The notes: generated from the letters alone by a model not told the origin. Numbered from the stretch's first letter, positions 1-4,893 are shown. The stretch: 5,366 bases of DNA from Desulfoplanes sp. (GCA_028708105.1 JAQVZR010000164.1:1-5366), one strand, 5' to 3'. Numbers and translations: made by a program.

Positions 1-175
1 GTGCCCTTCCACAAAAAACATCAATTTTTTCGAGTTCATGAGTGGAATGATACTGAATATTGGATGCAAAAAGATGCAGTGGTGTCAAGCACAGGACACA
101 AAACGCCATGCTACTCAGAAAAATGAATCCATAGTGTCGTTGATTTGATATATTGATGGCATTTCGAGTATGCAT
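1..175 (-). CDS. cpaC: Secreted protein N-terminus, probable Flp pilus secretin CpaC/RcpA (partial, runs off left edge)
   Basis: An open frame starts at ATG 175 and reads leftward for 58 codons to the window edge. A Shine-Dalgarno GAGGG (182-186) lies 6 nt upstream, which fixes the start; an internal Met23 has none. Residues 1-14 are polar with basic residues, 15-37 are hydrophobic, and a signal peptidase site is plausible after L-F-A37. The mature start ends in ELEKIDVFCGRA, resembling the opening of the small N-terminal domain of pilus/T2SS/T3SS secretins (an 'i-x-V-x-x-G-r' strand before the 'vl-l...v.rvsv..p.vadv' segment). In Tad/Flp operons cpaC normally follows cpaB, which is the case here. 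CpaC would form the outer-membrane channel for the pilus. Seen: frame, RBS and signal peptide. Inferred: identity, since only 58 residues are visible. It is separated from cpaB by 189 nt, wider than usual. Confidence 0.68.
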   Translation of the reverse strand, partial: MHTRNAINISNQRHYGFIFLSSMAFCVLCLTPLHLFASNIQYHSTHELEKIDVFCGRA

Positions 176-364
176 ACATCTCCCTCAATATTTTGTGTGC
201 TGTTATAGGTCTGACAGCGTATTTATATTTTTATGATCAATTAACGTCGCTTGGTATGTATTGGTAAGCATATTTTATAGCCAGGTAACACACTATTGTT
301 TGATGCACACATTTTTTTGATCAACTCGCAAAGAAATGAGTAAATTTATGTATGTTGCAAATAA
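176..364. other. AT-rich gap between cpaB and the putative cpaC
   Basis: These 189 nt hold no credible reading frame. They are strongly AT-rich and end with the GAGGG ribosome binding site of the downstream gene. No strong hairpin with a T tract was found, so there is no evidence that transcription from flp-cpaA-cpaB stops here. A separate promoter for the secretin gene is possible, but no -35/-10 pair stood out. Confidence 0.5.
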
Positions 365-1204
365 TTAAAGTTTTTTCAGTACCATGGTTGCGCCGTTTAT
401 GACTTCAATAGATTCTTTGATCCGGATTTTCTGGCGTGTAGTTCGGTTTGTTTTCGTCGTCTTCTTTCCCCGATAAAAAGATAGCAATGCATCGGAGATG
501 TTTGTTCCCGAGGTGTATACCTTCTCGGTATCCTTGATATTTCGTAGGGCAAACTGCAGGTTTCCCAAGGTGGCGACCAGGGCAAGTTTTTCGGCCTCTT
601 CCGGTGTTACCTCCAGGGTGTATACATCCACGGGAGCTGGTTTTCCATCGGTGGTATGCTCGATTTGGGTTCCCGTAGCCAGGACAGGCACATTGTTCAT
701 GACCAGCTTGGTCTTGTTTTTCTTTGTTTTCGGGTCTTCCATGGTGACCAGAATATCTACCCTGTTTCCGGGACGGATAAAGCCCGAGAGTCCCATAACC
801 TTATTGCCTTTTACGGAAACGGCCCGTTTCCCTGTCGCAAGTACGACCGAAACCCCGCCGATTTTCACATCTTCAGGTGCAAGATGCGACTCTGTAACCG
901 GTTCATTGGGATCAAGATGGGTCACCAGGACACGGTTGACCAGGTTTTCGGGCTTTGAGTAATATTTGGTCGGCAGGCTTTCCTGTAAAAAAGGAACCGT
1001 TTTCAGCATCTCTTTGGTGATCTTCGTGCCCCATTGTAATTCCGCGATGGACACTACGACCGGTGTGGCAGTGATATCTTTTGCGACAGAGATCGTGTTT
1101 TGGGGGCGGATTTGTTGTTCAATCCACTGATAGAGCATGACGCTGCCCCCGAAGGCGACACCCAGAGCAAGAATAATTGGTATAAAAATTTTCAATTTAT
1201 TCAT
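365..1204 (-). CDS. cpaB: Flp pilus assembly protein CpaB (RcpC), SAF domain
   Basis: This 279-residue protein matches CpaB/RcpC of Tad/Flp pilus systems, a periplasmic, inner-membrane-anchored partner of the secretin complex. Residues about 6-26 form one N-terminal membrane segment or uncleaved signal anchor. A SAF-like domain spans about 42-110, with 'WGTKITKEML' and the 'RVLVTHLDPNEPVTESHL' block. The RcpC domain covers about 115-230, with 'GKRAVSVKGNKVMGLSGFI' followed by RPGNRVDILVT (144-154), the family's most recognisable stretch, and a later 'YTLEVTPEEAEKLALVATLG' segment. The basic 245-263 stretch precedes 'SIEVINGA', a typical CpaB C-terminus. The ATG at 1204 has AAGGA (1214-1218) 9 nt upstream. 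It begins 16 nt after the cpaA stop, so the two are cotranscribed. Length is usual for the family and nothing looks broken. Confidence 0.93.
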   Translation of the reverse strand: MNKLKIFIPIILALGVAFGGSVMLYQWIEQQIRPQNTISVAKDITATPVVVSIAELQWGTKITKEMLKTVPFLQESLPTKYYSKPENLVNRVLVTHLDPNEPVTESHLAPEDVKIGGVSVVLATGKRAVSVKGNKVMGLSGFIRPGNRVDILVTMEDPKTKKNKTKLVMNNVPVLATGTQIEHTTDGKPAPVDVYTLEVTPEEAEKLALVATLGNLQFALRNIKDTEKVYTSGTNISDALLSFYRGKKTTKTNRTTRQKIRIKESIEVINGATMVLKKL

Positions 1205-1220
1205 AATGAACTGTCCTTGT

Positions 1221-1760
1221 CTATTGAAGTGTCAAAATCTGCCTGCCGAAAAAATCCAGAGAAACGTAGAGCATCGTTCCTAAAGCGATGGCGACCCCGT
1301 AGCATATCCGGGGAGCATTTTTCCTTTGTATGGGCGTTGGCATGAAAGCGATACTGCGTGTAAGAAACACTGCCTTCAAGTCTGTAACCAGCCTGCCGAG
1401 AGCCTTGCGATCTTTTGTAATGAGCAGATACAGTGCCCACACTCCCCCTAGCAACGCTATATACATAAAGGAAATGAAGGCCCCCCTTGGGCCCAGGGCT
1501 GCTCCCACTGCACCCATGAGCTTGACATCTCCCGCCCCCATGCCGCCCATGGCAAAGGGGATGAAAAGGACGACGATTCCTACAGCCATGCCTGAGAGGC
1601 TGAAGATGAAACCCGGTATGCCGGCATGAAGGGTGTGATAGCCAATGGAGCAAACAACGAGCCCGAGGTTCAAACTGTTCGGTATCTTTTGCTGGATGAC
1701 ATCACACAGAGCTGCAGCGAAAACTGCCGTTAAAAGAAATGTGGAAAAATGAGTGTCCAT
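1221..1760 (-). CDS. cpaA: Prepilin peptidase CpaA (TadV-type, family A24)
   Basis: A 179-residue polytopic membrane aspartic protease that would remove the leader of the Flp prepilin on the cytoplasmic face of the inner membrane. Both catalytic aspartates of the A24 family are visible. Asp20 lies in CDVIQQKIPN, the '(W/C)D....IPN' motif after the first membrane segment. Asp78 lies in the GxGD motif (G75-A-G-D78), followed by VKLMGA. Hydrophobic segments fall at about 5-19, 31-50, 52-72, 80-110 and 153-172. The C-terminal 'APRICYGVAIALGTMLY' is typical. It lacks the N-terminal methyltransferase domain of PilD, as expected for the short CpaA/TadV class. The start at 1760 is chosen because later methionines would remove Asp20. 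However, no Shine-Dalgarno sequence precedes it: the upstream 10 nt are GACAAAAATA, and beyond that is a perfect palindrome. Translation may be weak, coupled or structure-dependent. Confidence 0.94.
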   Translation of the reverse strand: MDTHFSTFLLTAVFAAALCDVIQQKIPNSLNLGLVVCSIGYHTLHAGIPGFIFSLSGMAVGIVVLFIPFAMGGMGAGDVKLMGAVGAALGPRGAFISFMYIALLGGVWALYLLITKDRKALGRLVTDLKAVFLTRSIAFMPTPIQRKNAPRICYGVAIALGTMLYVSLDFFGRQILTLQ

Positions 1761-1770
1761 TATTTTTGTC

Positions 1771-1806
1771 GTATGCCGTGCTTTCTATATAGAAAGCACG
1801 GCATAC
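1771..1806. repeat. Perfect 36-bp palindrome between flp and cpaA
   Basis: Two 18-nt arms, GTATGCCGTGCTTTCTAT and its exact reverse complement, abut with no spacer. In RNA this gives a stem of about 16 bp with a 4-nt AUAU loop. In the flp-cpaA direction it is followed by GACAAAAATA and then the cpaA ATG, with no T tract, so it is not a standard intrinsic terminator. Known hairpins after an abundant first gene often protect the upstream mRNA 3' end or mark a processing site, which would raise pilin over peptidase. As DNA it could also be an operator for a dimeric regulator. The role is inferred; the symmetry is seen directly. Confidence 0.9.
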
Positions 1807-1846
1807 AATTGTTTGGGTTAAGAAACATTGATGATTATTGCTATTG

Positions 1847-1918
1847 TTACGTTTTTTTGATCTCATTAGCCACGTTGCTAGATGATATACTTACTCCATC
1901 TTTAAGAGTGCCAATTAC
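1847..1918 (-). pseudogene. Diverged second copy of the flp 3' end
   Basis: This 72-nt stretch repeats the last 72 nt of flp (1915-1986) with a 68-bp period and a 4-nt GTAA overlap. By hand alignment 60 of 72 positions match, and the first 24 are identical. In its own frame it reads VIGTLKDGVSISSSNVANEIKKT and then stop, clearly a Flp C-terminus (flp itself has VIGTLKDGISTSFTHVAEEVIKK). Because 68 is not a multiple of 3 and flp stops at the junction, this copy is out of frame and has no start. It is either a partial tandem duplication or the tail of a deleted second flp gene. The GTAA shared by the flp stop region and the Val-Ile codons could have been the recombination point. Confidence 0.85.
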
Positions 1919-1986
1919 TTCTTTATGACCTCCTCAGCTACGTGGGTAAATGATGTACTTATTCCATCTTTAAGAGTGCCAATTAC
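1915..1986 (-). repeat. Upstream unit of the 72-nt tandem repeat (3' end of flp)
   Basis: This is the in-frame copy of the duplicated segment, covering the last 23 codons of flp and its stop. It starts at GTAATTGGCACTC, and the identical string recurs 68 bp further along the minus strand at the stop codon. Twelve differences from the second copy are spread over its later two thirds, including codon-level changes in both frames, so the duplication is not recent. Confidence 0.85.
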
Positions 1987-2094
1987 TGTGATAAGTGCGA
2001 CGCCGATCAATGCTGCAAGAAGTGAATATTCAATAATCGTTACACCGTCTTCCTCATTCCACAATCTCTTCAATAATGTCTTTGCGTTCTGCAT
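1915..2094 (-). CDS. flp: Flp family type IVb pilin
   Basis: A 59-residue prepilin, the structural subunit of the Tad/Flp adhesion pilus. A short leader (1-17) with basic residues K5, K9 and R10 ends in EEDG17. Cleavage by prepilin peptidase after Gly17 would give a mature 42-residue pilin starting VTIIEYSLLAALIGVALI. It has Glu at +5 followed by Tyr, the Flp signature G/xxxxEY, and one hydrophobic helix. The remaining tail is short and polar, ending VIKK. The ATG at 2094 has a strong GGAGG (2101-2105) 6 nt upstream, fitting high expression. It is the first gene of the unit, followed by a broken copy of its own 3' end and then cpaA, whose product should process it. Length is normal for Flp. 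The pilus and pilin class are confident; the biological role (attachment, biofilm) is family knowledge. Confidence 0.95.
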   Translation of the reverse strand: MQNAKTLLKRLWNEEDGVTIIEYSLLAALIGVALITVIGTLKDGISTSFTHVAEEVIKK

Positions 2095-2100
2095 GAGAAG

Positions 2101-2105
2101 CCTCC
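2101..2105 (-). promoter_or_regulatory. Ribosome binding site of flp
   Basis: GGAGG on the minus strand, 6 nt before the flp ATG at 2094. It is the strongest Shine-Dalgarno match in the window and it fixes the pilin start. Confidence 0.85.
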
Positions 2106-2146
2106 AACGTTAAATAGTAGGGAAATATGATATATGGGGCACAGCC

Positions 2147-2152
2147 ATTATA
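2147..2152 (-). promoter_or_regulatory. Possible sigma-70 -10 box upstream of flp (weak)
   Basis: A perfect TATAAT lies about 50 nt before the flp start on the minus strand. No good -35 box is found 16-18 nt upstream, and the region is AT-rich, so chance is likely. It is the main alternative to the sigma-54 promoter further upstream. Confidence 0.2.
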
Positions 2153-2239
2153 TCCAACCATTCATATAAGAAATAAAACTGCTTTGTTTGGTGTCCTCAA
2201 AACATTTCTTACATTCGTTTGTTTGCATGCTTTTATCTT

Positions 2240-2255
2240 TGCAAAAGTATTGCCA
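2240..2255 (-). promoter_or_regulatory. Sigma-54 (-24/-12) promoter of the flp-cpaA-cpaB operon
   Basis: The minus strand reads TGGCAATACTTTTGCA. It matches the RpoN consensus TGGCAcgNNNNTTGCA at the TGGCA and TTGCA blocks. The GG and GC dinucleotides are exactly 10 nt apart, and there is a T-rich run before TTGCA. Transcription would begin near 2229, giving a leader of about 135 nt before flp. Sigma-54 promoters need an ATP-driven enhancer-binding activator, so the pilus would be under tight signal-dependent control. The activator gene is not in this window. The match is seen; use of the promoter is inferred. Confidence 0.68.
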
Positions 2256-2864
2256 TAATTTTCACGTCTTCGGTGTGCTTTTATTCGACTGAAATAAATG
2301 AATAAAAAAATAAAGGTACGACAGAGAAATAAAATAGTCTTGAAAATTTGGACGAGTTCTTCAGTTCGGATTGAATCTCCGTGTCTTCATCTGTTCACGA
2401 TCTTGCCTGGCAAAAAAACCTTGTATTGTGTCCGATCTGATGCTTTGTGAAGTAGAACGGTATGCCGAATGAGGGAGGAATGTATCGATCGTTCTTGTCC
2501 GAGAATTTTATCCGGAAGCTAGGTTGCTTGGTGCATGAGACGGGCATTAGCGTATGACGGGCAGATGAAATGATCGAGGCGGGAAAGAGAAATTTTTTGC
2601 AATGTGACTGCCTGCGGTATGCAGGAGTTGTACAGAGTGTTTTTGTTCAGGGATAACAGAAACGAAAAAAACACATTTTTACTCGAAAGGGCTTATGATT
2701 TTTTTGCTTAAAATTGAGGTGATTAGCGTTCTAGTCTTGTTTAAATAGATGACATGCGCATTGTTCATACAAAAAGTGAGAACCTTGTTGGATGGACGAA
2801 ATCAGAGGCTGATCTATGTGCTCAATTTTGAAGGATATGTTTGTCACCAGTCGATATTTTGTGG
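2256..2864. other. Gene-free AT-rich region upstream of flp
   Basis: About 600 nt with no convincing reading frame on either strand and only short, unremarkable frames (the best is 50 codons on the minus strand without a ribosome binding site). Small symmetric elements are present: TTCAGTTCGGATTGAA (2360-2375), symmetric if G-T pairs are allowed and about 105 bp upstream of the flp -24 box; CCTGC/GCAGG (2611-2625); and ATCAG/CTGAT (2801-2813). The first sits where an activator site for a sigma-54 promoter would be expected. None is strong enough to name. Confidence 0.4.
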
Positions 2865-2932
2865 ATTAAACCAAACCCAGGTTGGGATGTTGAGTTGTTA
2901 TTGACTCCCGGTGATACATCGCAGGTCTGTAG

Positions 2933-2952
2933 GGGTAATTCATGAATTACCC
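2933..2952. repeat. Perfect 20-bp palindrome
   Basis: GGGTAATTCATGAATTACCC is its own reverse complement. It abuts the next hairpin with no spacer and lies about 110 bp upstream of a weak -24/-12-like match on the plus strand. It may be an operator for a dimeric regulator or the first of two RNA hairpins. Confidence 0.85.
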
Positions 2953-2984
2953 GCTTTTCTGCGCCCCGGGAGGTGCAGAAAAGC
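2953..2984. repeat. Strong hairpin, 13-bp stem with 6-nt loop
   Basis: GCTTTTCTGCGCC (2953-2965) pairs with GGTGCAGAAAAGC (2972-2984), with 12 Watson-Crick pairs and one G-T pair, around the loop CCGGGA. No T tract follows on either strand, so it is not an ordinary terminator. It directly follows the 20-bp palindrome inside the 204-bp segment. Confidence 0.85.
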
Positions 2985-3059
2985 AGATACGTTGATGCTC
3001 ATCAGAAATTTCGGATCGCAATAGTATGGACCCAGAAACAACGGTTTTCAAACTGGTTT

Positions 3060-3075
3060 TGGTTTAATGGTTGCA
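3060..3075 (+). promoter_or_regulatory. Weak sigma-54-like -24/-12 match facing livK
   Basis: TGGTTTAATGGTTGCA keeps the essential GG and a full TTGCA at the correct 10-nt spacing. It lacks the CAC of the -24 block. It partly overlaps the right inverted repeat. If used, it would start transcription near 3087 with a leader of about 390 nt before livK. No better livK promoter was found, but this one is only a candidate. Confidence 0.28.
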
Positions 3076-3159
3076 ATTGGATAGTGCCGGAGGGCGTATC
3101 TTCTTTTGTCTTGTTTTGTTGTCACCATTCGCGTGAATTGAAACGACTATGAGGAATTT

Positions 3160-3390
3160 ATGGCTCATCCGGGAAAAAAGTACCTTGTAGGTTCAGAATC
3201 CGTAGGGTGGTCGTGTCATCCGAAAAGGGCACCCGCAAGGGGCGGTCCTACGGGAATGGTGAGTTTGATGATGGTTACGCATACTTTCTATGTTATCCCC
3301 GCGGACATAGTCCTGTTGCCGGCAGAGGCCTTTTTTGATCATTGCTTAAACGCGCGAATTCATATAGACAAACGCTTTTGCTGGCATTGA
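3160..3390 (+). CDS. Doubtful small open frame upstream of livK
   Basis: A 76-codon frame begins at ATG 3160 with GAGG (3151-3154) 5 nt upstream, a good ribosome binding site. The product is not recognised. It has no signal peptide or membrane segment and is unusually rich in His, Cys, Trp and Pro with scattered basic residues, as expected of a chance translation. The region also contains nested base-pairing stems, which argues for RNA structure rather than coding. It ends 85 nt before livK. It could be a leader peptide, but the evidence is thin. Confidence 0.18.
   Translation: MAHPGKKYLVGSESVGWSCHPKRAPARGGPTGMVSLMMVTHTFYVIPADIVLLPAEAFFDHCLNARIHIDKRFCWH
3199..3310 (+). ncRNA. Possible structured 5' leader of livK
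   Basis: TCCGTAGGGT (3199-3208) can pair with GTCCTACGGG (3245-3254) over 10 bp, including three G-U pairs. The enclosed loop carries CCC-GCAA-GGG (3232-3241), a GNRA-type tetraloop hairpin. Further on, CTATGT (3288-3293) pairs with ACATAG (3305-3310). The consensus strings of the common riboswitches I know (TPP, cobalamin, glycine, SAM, FMN, c-di-GMP, fluoride) are not present. It may be a regulatory leader or coincidental folding. Confidence 0.25.
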
Positions 3391-3463
3391 GGATGTAATA
3401 CAAAATTTTTGGTACAGCATTCGGGGAGATGTCTACAAATTTGGAAAACCATGCGTGCACTCA

Positions 3464-3469
3464 AAGGAG
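3464..3469 (+). promoter_or_regulatory. Ribosome binding site of livK
   Basis: AAGGAG lies 6 nt before ATG 3476. This selects Met 3476 over the upstream in-frame GTG at 3455, which has no such site and would place seven polar residues before the signal peptide. Confidence 0.85.
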
Positions 3470-3475
3470 TCTCAA

Positions 3476-4612
3476 ATGATTGGAAAATCTGTAAAGTTCG
3501 TGGTGCTTAGCTTTCTTGTCCTTCTTTTTACCTGCGCCTCGGGTTGGGCGGGAACAATCAAGATTGGTTTGATGTGTCCCTTGACCGGGTCCTGGGCAAG
3601 TGAAGGTCAGGACATGAAGCAGATCGTTGAGCTCCTTGCAGAAGATCTCAATGCCAAGGGCGGGGTATTGGGCCAGGACGTTGAGATTATTGTCAGTGAT
3701 GACGGTGGTGATCCTCGGACTGCAGCCTTGTCGGCACAGCGTCTGGGAACGCAGGGCATCGTGGCCGTTATCGGCACCTATGGTTCGGCCGTGACCGAAG
3801 CCTCTCAGAATATTTATGACGATTTTGGCATTATCCAGCTGGCCAACGGATCGACGGCTATCCGCTTGACCCAGAAAGGGCTGACCAAATTTTTTCGCAC
3901 CTGTCCCCGGGATGATGAACAGGGCAAGGTGGCCGTCAAAACCATTAATGCAATGGGTTTCAAGCGGGTGGCCATTTTACACGACAACACCACCTACGCC
4001 AAAGGTTTGGCCGATGAAGCCAAAAAACTTCTGACCGCCAATGGCCAGAGCGAGATTGTCTTTTTTGATGCCATGACCTCGGGTGAACGCGATTACAATG
4101 CCATTCTGCTCAAGATGAAGTCTACCAATCCCGATGTTGTCTTTTTTACGGGCTATTACCCTGAAGCCGGACTGCTGCTGCGCCAGAAGATGGAGATGAA
4201 CTGGAAGGTTCCCTTTATCGGCGGGGACGCCACGAACAATCCCGATCTGGTGAAGATCGCCGGCAAGGATGCGGCCCAGGGATATTATTTTCTCAGTCCT
4301 CCTGTTCCCCAGGACCTGGATACTCCCGAAGCAAATACTTTTCTGAAAAATTATATCAAAAAATATGCTGCCACCCCCGGATCTGTCTGGGCTGTTTTGT
4401 CTGGTGATGGTTTTCTGGCCATTACCACGGCCATCAAAAATACTAAGTCCACTGATCCCGAAGTGCTGGCCACGTATCTGCATACCCAGCTGAAAGATAT
4501 GCCCGGCCTGACCGGCAAACTTTCCTTCGACAATCAGGGCGACCGGGTGGGCGATCTGTACCGTCTGTATCAGGTTAACGATCAGGGAGCGTTTGTTCTC
4601 CAACCCAAATAG
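3476..4612 (+). CDS. livK: Branched-chain amino acid ABC transporter, periplasmic binding protein LivK
   Basis: A 378-residue type I periplasmic binding protein (LivK, Peripla_BP_6-like) that would capture leucine, isoleucine, valine or a related small amino acid and deliver it to the LivHM permease. Residues 1-25 are a Sec signal peptide, with a Lys-containing start, hydrophobic 8-20 and likely cleavage after GWA25. Cys20 does not sit in a proper lipobox. The mature protein starts TIKIGLMCPLTGSWASEGQ, the family opening. YGSAVTEA (102-109) and NGSTA (124-128) occupy the places of the E. coli LIV-binding protein segments that hold the ligand's amino and carboxyl groups, with Thr127 matching its conserved Thr. 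Later family landmarks are TYAKGLADEAK (173-183), GYYPEAG (226-232) and LTGKLSFDNQGDR (345-357). Length is normal. It is followed by livH, confirming a Liv cassette. Exact ligand specificity cannot be read from sequence. Confidence 0.94.
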   Translation: MIGKSVKFVVLSFLVLLFTCASGWAGTIKIGLMCPLTGSWASEGQDMKQIVELLAEDLNAKGGVLGQDVEIIVSDDGGDPRTAALSAQRLGTQGIVAVIGTYGSAVTEASQNIYDDFGIIQLANGSTAIRLTQKGLTKFFRTCPRDDEQGKVAVKTINAMGFKRVAILHDNTTYAKGLADEAKKLLTANGQSEIVFFDAMTSGERDYNAILLKMKSTNPDVVFFTGYYPEAGLLLRQKMEMNWKVPFIGGDATNNPDLVKIAGKDAAQGYYFLSPPVPQDLDTPEANTFLKNYIKKYAATPGSVWAVLSGDGFLAITTAIKNTKSTDPEVLATYLHTQLKDMPGLTGKLSFDNQGDRVGDLYRLYQVNDQGAFVLQPK

Positions 4613-4633
4613 ATTGGTCCATGGAGCACAATC

Positions 4634-4653
4634 TGTGATCAGATGTGATCAGA
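4634..4653 (+). repeat. Two tandem copies of TGTGATCAGA
   Basis: The 10-bp unit TGTGATCAGA occurs twice with no spacer, 21 nt after the livK stop; each copy contains the palindrome TGATCA. It superficially recalls a CRP half-site (TGTGA) but lacks the matching TCACA arm at the right spacing. Function unknown. Confidence 0.7.
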
Positions 4654-4674
4654 CACAGAAAAATATCTGTTGGA

Positions 4675-4714
4675 GTGACGAGCTCATCGGCTCAGGAGTC
4701 GATGAGCTCGTCAC
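4675..4714 (+). repeat. Perfect 15-bp hairpin between livK and livH
   Basis: GTGACGAGCTCATCG (4675-4689) and its exact complement (4700-4714) flank a 10-nt loop. What follows is ACATATGG... without a T tract, so full termination is unlikely. Stable hairpins after a binding-protein gene commonly shield that mRNA portion from 3' exonucleases, giving more binding protein than permease. That role is inferred here. Confidence 0.88.
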
Positions 4715-4893
4715 ATATGGATGGAAACGATATGCTGCGTTGGCATGCACCGCGGCATTGTTCCCGAAAATGAGGTATGCTGTACTGGATGTATCCAGAG
4801 GTGCCGGGTGCAAAACGCCTGATCCCGGTTCCTGGCTGTATGCCTGCGGGTATATATGCCGGACAGAATGAAGCAGGCGCGAGAGAAATAATT

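Larger units (their letters stand above)
2865..3068. repeat. 204-bp segment bounded by imperfect inverted repeats (MITE-like or structured RNA)
   Basis: The left end ATTAAACCAAACCCAG (2865-2880) and the right end CTGGTTTTGGTTTAAT (3053-3068) are inverted repeats matching at 15 of 16 positions. Similarity continues inward to about 19 of 23 (2865-2887 and 3046-3068) and stops abruptly outward. No protein is encoded. Inside lie a 20-bp palindrome and a second hairpin next to each other. No clear target-site duplication flanks the ends, though TTAA occurs at both. It could be a small non-autonomous mobile element, or a long-stem noncoding RNA or leader. The pairing is seen; either identity is inference. 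Confidence 0.45.
4613..4893 (+). other. Structured livK-livH intergenic gap
   Basis: These 281 nt lie inside what should be one operon. They contain, in order, a tandem 10-bp repeat, a perfect 15-bp hairpin, CTGGAT-GT-ATCCAG (4785-4798), CCGGG/CCCGG (4804-4828) and GCCTGC/GCAGGC (4842-4878), whose 3' arm ends just before the livH ribosome binding site. An open frame crosses the gap from within livK (4593-4871) but shows no coding features. The likely role is to lower livH expression relative to livK. Confidence 0.55.

Noticed and set aside
268..283. Sigma-54-like TGGC...ATGC on the minus strand upstream of the putative cpaC
   Set aside because: GG and GC are 11 nt apart instead of 10, and the -12 block reads ATGC, so the match is below a usable standard.
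498..962. 154-codon plus-strand frame opposite cpaB
   Set aside because: It is antisense to a well-supported gene whose protein has clear family motifs; its product is a low-complexity reverse reading.
1201..1653. Minus-strand frame overlapping cpaA in another register
   Set aside because: Same strand as cpaA but out of frame, with no motifs; cpaA carries both catalytic aspartates.
1915..1935. Programmed frameshift at the flp stop to add the second C-terminus
   Set aside because: A -1 shift would be needed at ATA AAG AAG TAA, which is not a recognised slippery heptamer, and no stimulatory structure follows closely.
2403..2421. TGGCAAAAAAACCTTGT as a second -24/-12 promoter on the plus strand
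   Set aside because: The spacing is about two bases too long and GC is replaced by GT.
2395..2547. 50-codon minus-strand open frame
   Set aside because: No ribosome binding site, unrecognisable product with non-protein-like composition, and no supporting neighbour.
3190..3206. GGTTCAGAATCC resembling a tRNA T-arm
   Set aside because: It has an extra base in the loop motif and no matching acceptor, D or anticodon arms around it.
3321..3336. GGCAGAGGCC plus six T as an intrinsic terminator upstream of livK
   Set aside because: Only a 3-bp stem can form directly before the T run, too weak for termination.
3455..3475. In-frame GTG as an earlier livK start
   Set aside because: It lacks a ribosome binding site, while ATG 3476 has AAGGAG at 6 nt and starts a normal signal peptide.
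4593..4871. 92-codon plus-strand frame crossing the end of livK and the intergenic gap
   Set aside because: It overlaps livK, runs through perfect hairpins and resembles no protein type; it has no ribosome binding site of note.
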